This document shows, piece by piece, positions 1 to 5,493 of a stretch of DNA of 7,919 nucleotides. Positions within the stretch are counted from its first letter, which is position 1, and each line of letters begins with the position of its first letter. The translations under genes and the position numbers were made by a program. The stretch comes from Rickettsiales bacterium (GTDB lineage: Bacteria > Pseudomonadota > Alphaproteobacteria > Rickettsiales > UBA3002), in assembly GCA_947441895.1 (NCBI GenBank), contig CANEUT010000070.1, positions 1 through 7,919 on the forward strand, in the 5' to 3' direction. The notes below the pieces were generated by a model. The model was given only the letters and a program-made list of their open reading frames with translations, did not search any database and was not told the origin of the DNA.

Positions 1-1097
<1,097 letters not shown>

Positions 1098-1105
1098 TGA
1101 TTCAT

Positions 1106-1130
1106 ATCATAGGACGTTAAATCCTATGAT
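1106..1130 (-). other. Hairpin next to the 16S 5' end
   Basis: Perfect 9-bp stem: ATCATAGGA at 1106-1114 pairs with TCCTATGAT at 1122-1130 across a 7-base loop. It ends about 8 bases before the mature 16S start in the transcript, so it may help set or protect the 5' processing site. Confidence 0.7.
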
Positions 1131-1134
1131 GTTT

Positions 1135-1156
1135 GGTCATGACTGAAGTCATGACC
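1135..1156 (-). other. GGTCATGAC hairpin in 16S leader
   Basis: Perfect 9-bp stem, GGTCATGAC at 1135-1143 with GTCATGACC at 1148-1156, closed by a 4-base loop (TGAA on the plus strand, TTCA in the transcript). Flanking T and A bases can add weaker pairs. The arm core GTCATGAC is itself palindromic, so two transcripts or two DNA arms could also pair with each other. Confidence 0.7.
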
Positions 1157-1172
1157 GAAATTGATAGACTCA

Positions 1173-1268
1173 CACAAACCATACCAGACATTACTTGCCA
1201 GATGGACTTACTGTAATGTCGGTAATTGCGTTCATATATTACTTGCATGATCGCAGGTATGGTTTGTG
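1173..1268 (-). repeat. 13-bp inverted repeat closing a three-way-junction-like fold
   Basis: CACAAACCATACC at 1173-1185 is the exact reverse complement of GGTATGGTTTGTG at 1256-1268. Inside are two more paired arms: GACATTAC at 1187-1194 with GTAATGTC at 1213-1220 (perfect, 18-base loop), and TGCGTTCAT at 1227-1235 with ATGATCGCA at 1247-1255 (8 of 9 paired, one T-T mismatch). Together they would make a three-helix junction of 96 nt in the rRNA leader. It is not a tRNA: the closing stem is too long and there is no T-loop sequence. Confidence 0.75.
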
Positions 1269-1281
1269 GAATTGTTTCCAC
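1266..1281 (-). other. GTGGAA hairpin overlapping the long-range stem
   Basis: GTGGAA at 1266-1271 and TTCCAC at 1276-1281 form a perfect 6-bp stem with a 4-base loop. Three bases, 1266-1268, are also the last three pairs of the 13-bp stem, so the two helices compete at their edge. Confidence 0.5.
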
Positions 1282-1325
1282 TGCACCCACCTGCGCTTAA
1301 ACGCTCTTCACAGTATCATTCAACA

Positions 1326-1365
1326 GAGTGCTACATTTGCGCATGTTCAGGCGCCGTAATCACTC
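1326..1365 (-). other. First stem-loop of the 16S leader
   Basis: GAGTG at 1326-1330 pairs with CACTC at 1361-1365, then TAC at 1332-1334 pairs with GTA at 1356-1358. Inside, GCGC at 1339-1342 can pair with GCGC at 1351-1354. It is an imperfect, bulged hairpin about 40 nt downstream of the predicted transcription start. Confidence 0.45.
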
Positions 1366-1412
1366 AAATCTTTCGATTCCTTCGCAGTGCCGAGCACCGC
1401 GTTGGGATGTGG

Positions 1413-1465
1413 GGTATAGCCATGTGCCCTGCCCCCGTCAACAACAAAAAAAACTTTTTTTAGAA
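1413..1465 (-). promoter_or_regulatory. rRNA operon promoter with A/T-rich upstream element
   Basis: On the minus strand TTGACG (1441-1436) and TATACC (1418-1413) are separated by exactly 17 bases, a near-consensus housekeeping sigma promoter. Directly upstream, 1442-1465 is a run of A and T tracts that looks like an UP element, the feature that makes rRNA promoters strong. The bases just after the -10 are C-rich, as in promoters under stringent control (inference). Predicted start is near 1406, giving a leader of about 310 nt. A second, weaker pair, TTTACA (1485-1480) and TAAAAA (1462-1457), also 17 apart, could be a tandem upstream promoter, but its -10 lies inside the A/T tract. Confidence 0.75.
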
Positions 1466-1530
1466 AAAGCGCAAATCCCTGTAAATCCGCCACTCACCGC
1501 TTCATAAAAACTTTTCGTTAAAGACTCTTA

Positions 1531-1647
1531 TCATCCCGGTTTGCGATAGCAACACCGGGATCCAGCGGTAATGAATGGATTGGCTCCCCAGTGGTCGCCT
1601 CTCTCGCTTCGCTCGGGTCCGGAGCTTGTTACACTCGGCCGGGATGA
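1531..1647. repeat. Compound palindromic repeat element 1
   Basis: An imperfect 117-bp palindromic unit in the gap between the prepilin gene and the rRNA promoter. Its ends are TCATCCCGG (1531-1539) and CCGGGATGA (1639-1647), a perfect 9-bp inverted repeat. Its left part is a strong hairpin: ATCCCGGT then TTGC (1533-1544) pairs with GCAA then ACCGGGAT (1549-1561) with one bulged C and a GATA loop. The wording TCATCCCGG...CCGGGATCCAG is that of intergenic repeats dispersed in many alphaproteobacterial genomes. It ends 12 bp past the prepilin stop codon and may act on that mRNA's 3' end. Copies elsewhere in this genome cannot be checked here. Confidence 0.75.
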
Positions 1648-1658
1648 CAGCAAAAAAC

Positions 1659-2411
1659 CTACTGTTTCGGCGCCATGAAGCTTGATAAAAAGATAAGGTC
1701 ACAGGCAACAGAAGAATAAGATCGATTATAAATTGCCGCTGCCGCTGACGTATCGCTAGCAACACAGCTTGCATGCACCGCTGAACGGTGCGTCACCACA
1801 GCGCCTAACCCGGGCAGCCCGTCATCTGCTTTCGCATCAAGGTCATAGGCCTCTTTTGGCAATAGTGCGGCACCATACGGTTCAAGGTTCGTTTGCGATA
1901 AACCAAACTGAATGACATTGTCGTAATTACCATCGTATAAGTTGGCGCTACCAGAAAAAATACCATAACTGCCTAACGAGAAGCCCGACTGGGTAATGGA
2001 TCCCGCAGGAATATTGATTCCTGGGCGAGAATCCAGAGCTGCGCCCGTACCAGAAACACCAGTAAATACTCCCTGAATAGATCCCGCTAAAACCATTTGT
2101 TTCCATGCCTGATACATTTCGCCAGTGGTATTTGCAGCCGTGCCAAGACCGATTGCGCCATTACCGTTACCATCGGCGGTATTGCTTCCCCACACATTGG
2201 TGGCGGTAGGGAAATCACCCGGAAAATAGTCATATTTATCTTTGAATTGCTGCATGGCGATGGCGTAGGTTTTAGCATCGGTCAGCACGTTGCGCACCTT
2301 ATGCGCCTGAATGAGGCTTTGGCCGCCCAAAATGCCGCCCACCACAAGGCCAACAATAACCAGCACAATACTTAGCTCAACAAGCGTAAATGCGGAACGG
2401 CGTGAGTGCAT
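1659..2411 (-). CDS. Prepilin-like (type II secretion/type IV pilus-type) protein
   Basis: A 250-residue protein with a class III leader: MHSRRSA followed by FTLVELSIVLVIVGLVVGGILGG. The predicted prepilin peptidase cut is before F8, making E12 the conserved Glu5 of the mature subunit. The residue before the cut is Ala rather than the usual Gly. The hydrophobic helix (about 8-30) anchors the subunit in the inner membrane before assembly. KYDYFPGD (59-66) and the DDGLPG segment (196-201) are shared with prepilin-like proteins of Alphaproteobacteria. DGNGNGAIG (80-88) resembles a calcium-binding loop, as in many pseudopilins. Two Cys residues (216, 237) near the C-terminus could form a disulfide. 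The start has a good Shine-Dalgarno (GGGAG, about 7 bases upstream). No assembly ATPase, peptidase or secretin gene is nearby, so its machinery is elsewhere. The exact role (pilus, pseudopilus or secretion) is unknown. Confidence 0.88.
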   Translation of the reverse strand: MHSRRSAFTLVELSIVLVIVGLVVGGILGGQSLIQAHKVRNVLTDAKTYAIAMQQFKDKYDYFPGDFPTATNVWGSNTADGNGNGAIGLGTAANTTGEMYQAWKQMVLAGSIQGVFTGVSGTGAALDSRPGINIPAGSITQSGFSLGSYGIFSGSANLYDGNYDNVIQFGLSQTNLEPYGAALLPKEAYDLDAKADDGLPGLGAVVTHRSAVHASCVASDTSAAAAIYNRSYSSVACDLIFLSSFMAPKQ

Positions 2412-2474
2412 GGCTTATCTCCCTTTGCCAACAAAATATGGGCGTGAGAGGGAAAAATAGCAACTGCAAAACTG

Positions 2475-2600
2475 AACCCTCTCCCGGCGGGAGAGGGTCG
2501 AGCAAAGCGAGAGGTGAGGGCATGGTTAGGTAAGATGGGCGCAATGCCCTCACCCTCCCCACTAAAGTGGGTTCCCTCCCTCTCCCGATGGGAGAGGGTT
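2475..2600. repeat. Compound palindromic repeat element 2
   Basis: The gap between the prepilin start and the LOG-family stop is filled by nested inverted repeats. ACCCTCTCCC/GGGAGAGGGT (2476-2485, 2489-2498) is a tight hairpin. GGTGAGGGCAT/ATGCCCTCACC (2513-2523, 2544-2554) is a perfect 11-bp pair. CCCAC/GTGGG (2558-2562, 2567-2571) is a small hairpin, and CCCTCTCCC/GGGAGAGGG (2578-2586, 2590-2598) another tight one. The ends AACCCTCTCCC and GGGAGAGGGTT (2475-2485, 2590-2600) are also inverted repeats of each other, so the whole unit can close as one structure. The CCCTCTCCC/GGTGAGGG style is common among dispersed intergenic repeats of Proteobacteria. No T-run follows the stems in the direction of the LOG gene, so I do not call a terminator for it. 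Confidence 0.8.
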
Positions 2601-2607
2601 TTAGGTA

Positions 2608-3171
2608 CTATGCTGCGAGCCCCAGCAGCTCGTATAACTCTTCCTTGGTATTCACTACCGTATAGAAATTACGTGTCTCGGGCTTGGCAAAACCAATATT
2701 CACCATATGCTCCAGCAGGGTCACCAAATGATCCCAATAGCCATTGAAGTTATAAATAATCACCAGCTTTTCGTGGATTTTGATTTGACGCCAGGTAATC
2801 ACCTCGAACATTTCATCGAGCGTGCCGCAGCCACCGGGCAAAATAACAAACGTATCGGCGTTATCATACATAATTTGCTTACGCTCATGCATGGAATCGA
2901 CCATGTGCATGGTGGTCAGCCCCTTATGCTCCACCTCAATGCGGCCCAGCGAGCGCGGAAACACACCAATGGCCTTGCCGCCGCCTTGCAGCACGCCATT
3001 TGCCACCGCGCCCATTAAGCCGCAATCACCGCCGCCATAAACCAGCTGTTTACCAGCTTTGGCCATGTCGGTTCCCAGTTCGCTGGCCATATCGATATAG
3101 ATTTTTGGCACAGCATTTTGCGCACCACAAAAAACGCAGATGGATTTCATTTTGTTGATTGCTTCAGACAT
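2608..3171 (-). CDS. LOG-family (TIGR00730) nucleotide 5'-monophosphate phosphoribohydrolase
   Basis: A 187-residue soluble Rossmann-like protein of the LOG/lysine-decarboxylase-like family. The first strand ICVFCGA (11-17), the glycine-rich VYGGGDCGLMG (44-54), the MHERK segment with R97 and K98, and PGGCGTLDE (112-120) are the family's nucleotide-binding and catalytic blocks; R97 and E120 match the expected catalytic pair. Members cleave the base-ribose bond of nucleoside 5'-monophosphates such as AMP. In plants and some bacteria they release cytokinins from their ribotides, and in many bacteria the role is nucleotide salvage or unknown. The old label lysine decarboxylase is not supported. 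Length is typical. The start at 3171 has only a modest purine-rich upstream stretch (GGAAA); Met8 is an alternative. It is divergent from radC across a 108-bp gap. Confidence 0.92.
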   Translation of the reverse strand: MSEAINKMKSICVFCGAQNAVPKIYIDMASELGTDMAKAGKQLVYGGGDCGLMGAVANGVLQGGGKAIGVFPRSLGRIEVEHKGLTTMHMVDSMHERKQIMYDNADTFVILPGGCGTLDEMFEVITWRQIKIHEKLVIIYNFNGYWDHLVTLLEHMVNIGFAKPETRNFYTVVNTKEELYELLGLAA

Positions 3172-3200
3172 ATTCGTTTCCGTTTTGTTGTTATTGCTTC

Positions 3201-3210
3201 ATTATATAAT
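3201..3210. promoter_or_regulatory. Palindromic ATTATATAAT, possible shared -10 of divergent genes
   Basis: The 10-bp perfect palindrome in the 108-bp divergent gap contains TATAAT on both strands: 3205-3210 plus, towards radC, and 3206-3201 minus, towards the LOG gene. No good -35 sits at 16-18 bp on either side, so this is a weak call resting only on the -10 match and position. Confidence 0.3.
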
Positions 3211-3279
3211 TTACGGCTGGGCACCATAGAGATTTTATTGGCCGTTGCAAGTCGCTCGAAACGCCGCTATTTCAAGCGG

Positions 3280-3960
3280 ATGGACGAGAACCCACATTAT
3301 TTAGGCCACCGCGCCCGCTTACGGCAACGCTTTTTAGATGCCAGCGGCGACGCCCTGCCCGACTATGAACTGTTGGAGCTGATTTTGTTTTCTGCCCGTC
3401 CGCGCGGCGATGTGAAACCACTGGCAAAGCGCCTACTCAAGCAATTTGGAAGCTTTAAAAACGTCATTTATGCCGACGAACTTGCCTTACGCGCCACCGA
3501 CGATGTGGGCGATGCGGTCATCGCCACGCTAAAAACCATCCGCATCAGTGCCCAACGGATGATTAAATCAGAAATCGCCGACCAGCCAGTCATTCAATCA
3601 TGGTCGGCGCTGATGGATTATTGCAAACTCGTTATGGGTAAAGAGAAAATTGAGCAATTCCGCGTGCTGTTCCTAAATCATCGCCACGCCCTCATTGCCG
3701 ATGAAGTAATGCAGCAAGGCACCATTAACCACACACCTGTGTATCCTCGCGAAATTGTGAAACGTGCCCTGGAACATTCAGCCGCCGCCATTATTTTGCT
3801 GCACAATCACCCCAGCGGCGACCCAACTCCCAGCAAGGCCGATATCGATATTACGCAAAAAATCGTTGAAGCTGCAGCCACTGTTGGCGTCACCGTGCAT
3901 GACCATGTGATTATTACTGAAACAGGGCATTATTCGTTCAAAAGCTTTGGGCTGATTTAG
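3280..3960 (+). CDS. radC: RadC family JAB-domain protein
   Basis: I start this at the ATG at 3280 (226 residues). The frame stays open upstream to 3118, but that stretch overlaps the LOG gene and reads unlike RadC, whereas MDENPHYLGHRARLRQRF is a usual RadC N-terminus. A TTG at 3238 is a possible alternative, as the Shine-Dalgarno before 3280 is poor. The N-terminal part (about 5-90) is the UPF0758 helical region with DYELLELILF (28-37). The C-terminal part (about 105-226) is the JAB/MPN domain with the metal-binding set HNHPSGD (175-181), S185 and D188 plus an upstream Glu, probably E142. The fold is that of JAMM metalloproteases. Despite the historical name, a DNA-repair role is doubtful and the true function is unsettled. 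It ends in SFGLI, so it is full length. Confidence 0.93.
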   Translation: MDENPHYLGHRARLRQRFLDASGDALPDYELLELILFSARPRGDVKPLAKRLLKQFGSFKNVIYADELALRATDDVGDAVIATLKTIRISAQRMIKSEIADQPVIQSWSALMDYCKLVMGKEKIEQFRVLFLNHRHALIADEVMQQGTINHTPVYPREIVKRALEHSAAAIILLHNHPSGDPTPSKADIDITQKIVEAAATVGVTVHDHVIITETGHYSFKSFGLI

Positions 3961-4032
3961 TTTCTACGAACCAACCTATTTACAATTTGCCGTTAAAGAA
4001 TTGCATGCACCAGAAGGTGCTGTGGGCGCAGA

Positions 4033-4422
4033 CTAATAGATAGGCGGCGCGAAAGCATTAAAGGACTTATTGGAATAGCAAGCCTGCTGCCCAGTCAGAT
4101 CTTTCACAATATCTGGCGCTCCAAAAATCACTGAAATGCCCACCATGGTGGTAATGGCCATACCTTGCGATACTTTGCCAAACAATGCCCCAATACCAAG
4201 CACAATAACCGCTAGCGTGGCAATGCCCTGCCCCAGCGATCCCGTAAACCAATCCGCCACATTGCACAGCAAATTACCAATGGTACCACCACTTAACGAG
4301 CCAGTTGGGCTAGCCGGCGTGGCTGTTGCAGCATAAACATGCTGCGCCGTCATGGTCCAACAAAACAAACAAAGCGCTGGATACTTCAGATAATCAGGCA
4401 AATGCTTCAGAAATCTAACCAT
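4033..4422 (-). CDS. TrbC/VirB2-like type IV secretion pilin
   Basis: A 129-residue small membrane protein. I choose the ATG at 4422 because GGAG sits 5 bases before it; the upstream in-frame ATG at 4446 has no ribosome site. The N-terminus is basic, then hydrophobic (about 15-26), ending VYA before ATATP, a plausible signal peptidase site after residue 31. The mature part has two hydrophobic helices (about 65-82 and 88-105) around the polar turn GKVSQG, then GAPDIV, the usual VirB2/TrbC plan. The wording, LCNVADWFTGSLG before the first helix and IFGAPDIV at the end of the second, resembles VirB2 of Rickettsiales-type vir systems. Two Cys (53 and 115 of this version) may pair. VirB2 subunits build the pilus of a type IV secretion system. 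No other vir or tra gene is near, so this is a detached copy. Family call is good, system assignment open. Confidence 0.75.
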   Translation of the reverse strand: MVRFLKHLPDYLKYPALCLFCWTMTAQHVYAATATPASPTGSLSGGTIGNLLCNVADWFTGSLGQGIATLAVIVLGIGALFGKVSQGMAITTMVGISVIFGAPDIVKDLTGQQACYSNKSFNAFAPPIY

Positions 4423-4456
4423 AATGACTCCGGTTTCATGTGCCATTTTATCATGC

Positions 4457-4482
4457 GTTAAGATAATTAAAACTTCCTTAAC
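4457..4482. promoter_or_regulatory. GTTAAG-N14-CTTAAC inverted repeat upstream of the VirB2-like gene
   Basis: GTTAAG (4457-4462) and CTTAAC (4477-4482) are exact reverse complements with centres 20 bp apart, two DNA turns, in the AT-rich gap 35 bp before the chosen VirB2-like start. It could be a dimeric operator, but a 6-bp pair in AT-rich DNA is easily chance. Confidence 0.2.
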
Positions 4483-4490
4483 AATTAAAT

Positions 4491-4519
4491 AAAAAGCCCT
4501 GAAATTCGTGAGAATTTTC
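4491..4519 (-). terminator. Possible weak terminator after the TerC gene
   Basis: Immediately after the TerC stop codon the minus strand reads GAAAATTC, loop TCAC, GAATTTC, then AGGGC and TTTTTATTT. The stem is short, A/T-rich and has one bulge, with a 5-base gap before the T-run, so termination would be leaky. Confidence 0.3.
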
Positions 4520-5491
4520 TTATTTTACATCTTGCCTTGTTTTATAGAGCGAATAAATCACCCCGGAAGCTAAAATACCCACCGTGACGAGCAACGAGAT
4601 ATCGGCGGGAAATTTGTTCCACCCCATCAAATCGGTCACAAATACTTTGCCGCCAATGAAGATAAGCACGGCTGCCAGTGAATAATTGAGATATTGGAAC
4701 CGATGCAGCATGGCCGCCAACGCAAAATAAAGCGCTCTAAGCCCCAAAATTGCAAAAATATTGCTGGTATAAACAATATACTCATCGGTCGTGATCGCAA
4801 AAATGGCGGGCACCGAATCAACGGCAAAAATCACGTCCACAAATTCTACCGTCACCAATGCCAAAAACAGCGGTGTGGCAAACAATGCGCGCTTATTGGT
4901 ATTAAGATCAACCTTGCGAATGAAGAATTTGTTACCATGCAACTCATCGGTATAACGCATGTATTTTTTAAAGAAACGAATCGCAGGGTTTTTGCTAATA
5001 TCCGTTTCTTTATCGGAGCTGAACAGCATTTTAATACCGGTAAACAGCAAGAAAGCAGCGAATACATTCAGCACCCAATCAAAGCGGTGCACCAGTTCGG
5101 CGCCAATGCCAATCAACAAGCCGCGCAGAACAATGACCCCAATAATACCCCAGAAAAGCACGCGATATTGATTCGCACGCGGAATAGCAAAATAGGAAAA
5201 CACAAGCGAGATGACAAAAATGTTGTCGAGCGACAATGATTTTTCAATCACAAATCCAGTGAGATATTCTTTACCAGCTTGCGGGCCAAGCCACACCCAA
5301 ACAAATACGCCAAATAACAACCCCATCGTGACATAAAACCCACTAAGCTTTAAGCTTTGTGAGGCAGAAATTTCTTTGTCTTTACGGTGCAAAATACCCA
5401 GATCAAGCAGCAGCAACGTCAGCACCACAGCAAAAAAGACAATCCAAATCCAAAGTGGTTTGGCAAGCAACGTTAAATCCCAGAATTCCAT
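4520..5491 (-). CDS. TerC/Alx family integral membrane protein
   Basis: A 323-residue polytopic protein, close in length to E. coli Alx, with about nine hydrophobic segments (first at 13-31, last about 298-315). Two family blocks are intact: EKSLSLDN (83-90) and VEFVDVIFAVDSVPAIFAIT (215-234), whose membrane acidic residues are thought to handle metal ions. A charged cytoplasmic stretch (about 156-200) separates the two halves. Characterised relatives take part in Mn2+ export (Alx, YkoY), metallation of exported proteins, alkaline response or tellurite resistance. The substrate cannot be read from sequence. Its ATG lies 2 bases after the patatin stop and its ribosome site (GAAGG) is inside that gene, so it is the last cistron of the operon. 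It has no leader of its own, hence no room for the yybP-ykoY Mn2+ riboswitch that often controls such genes. Confidence 0.93.
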   Translation of the reverse strand: MEFWDLTLLAKPLWIWIVFFAVVLTLLLLDLGILHRKDKEISASQSLKLSGFYVTMGLLFGVFVWVWLGPQAGKEYLTGFVIEKSLSLDNIFVISLVFSYFAIPRANQYRVLFWGIIGVIVLRGLLIGIGAELVHRFDWVLNVFAAFLLFTGIKMLFSSDKETDISKNPAIRFFKKYMRYTDELHGNKFFIRKVDLNTNKRALFATPLFLALVTVEFVDVIFAVDSVPAIFAITTDEYIVYTSNIFAILGLRALYFALAAMLHRFQYLNYSLAAVLIFIGGKVFVTDLMGWNKFPADISLLVTVGILASGVIYSLYKTRQDVK

Positions 5492-5493
5492 AC

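Larger units (their letters stand above)
1098..1406 (-). other. Highly structured 16S rRNA precursor leader
   Basis: Transcribed spacer between the predicted start near 1406 and the mature 16S 5' end. It carries no credible protein gene; the 65-codon open frame on the plus strand at 1266-1463 has no support. It is packed with inverted repeats: 1326-1365, 1266-1281, a 13-bp long-range pair closing 1173-1268 with two arms inside, 1135-1156 and 1106-1130. Leaders of bacterial 16S are normally cut out by RNase III and other nucleases after pairing with sequence beyond the 16S 3' end. Here several stems are purely local. I saw no convincing boxA; the nearest match, GCACTCTGTTGAA just after the 1326-1365 stem, is weak. 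Confidence 0.75.

Noticed and set aside
1173..1268. Possible tRNA in the 16S leader
   Set aside because: The closing stem is 13 bp, there is no T-loop motif and no seven-base anticodon loop arrangement.
1266..1463. Open frame of 65 codons on the plus strand across the rRNA leader and promoter
   Set aside because: It runs antisense to the leader, has no ribosome site and its sequence is explained by leader stems and the promoter.
1502..1774. Minus-strand frame of 90 codons at the prepilin 3' end
   Set aside because: It is a translation of palindromic element 1 plus an out-of-frame part of the prepilin gene.
1531..2600. The paired repeats as a CRISPR array or a composite insertion sequence
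   Set aside because: The repeats are palindromic, differ from one another, lack regular spacers, and no transposase lies between them.
2578..2602. GC-rich hairpin followed by TTTT as an intrinsic terminator
   Set aside because: The T-run is on the plus strand, where no gene ends; on the minus strand, where the LOG gene ends, the stem is not followed by a T-run.
3118..3279. N-terminal extension of RadC by 54 residues
   Set aside because: It overlaps the LOG gene's start antisense, and the residues do not look like RadC, which begins naturally at MDENPHYLGH.
4423..4446. Eight extra residues at the start of the VirB2-like protein
   Set aside because: The upstream ATG has no Shine-Dalgarno, while the second ATG has GGAG at 5 bases and gives a cleaner signal peptide.
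4694..5239. 181-codon plus-strand frame opposite the TerC gene
   Set aside because: It is a shadow frame, Lys/Asn/Gln-rich and antisense to a conserved membrane protein gene.
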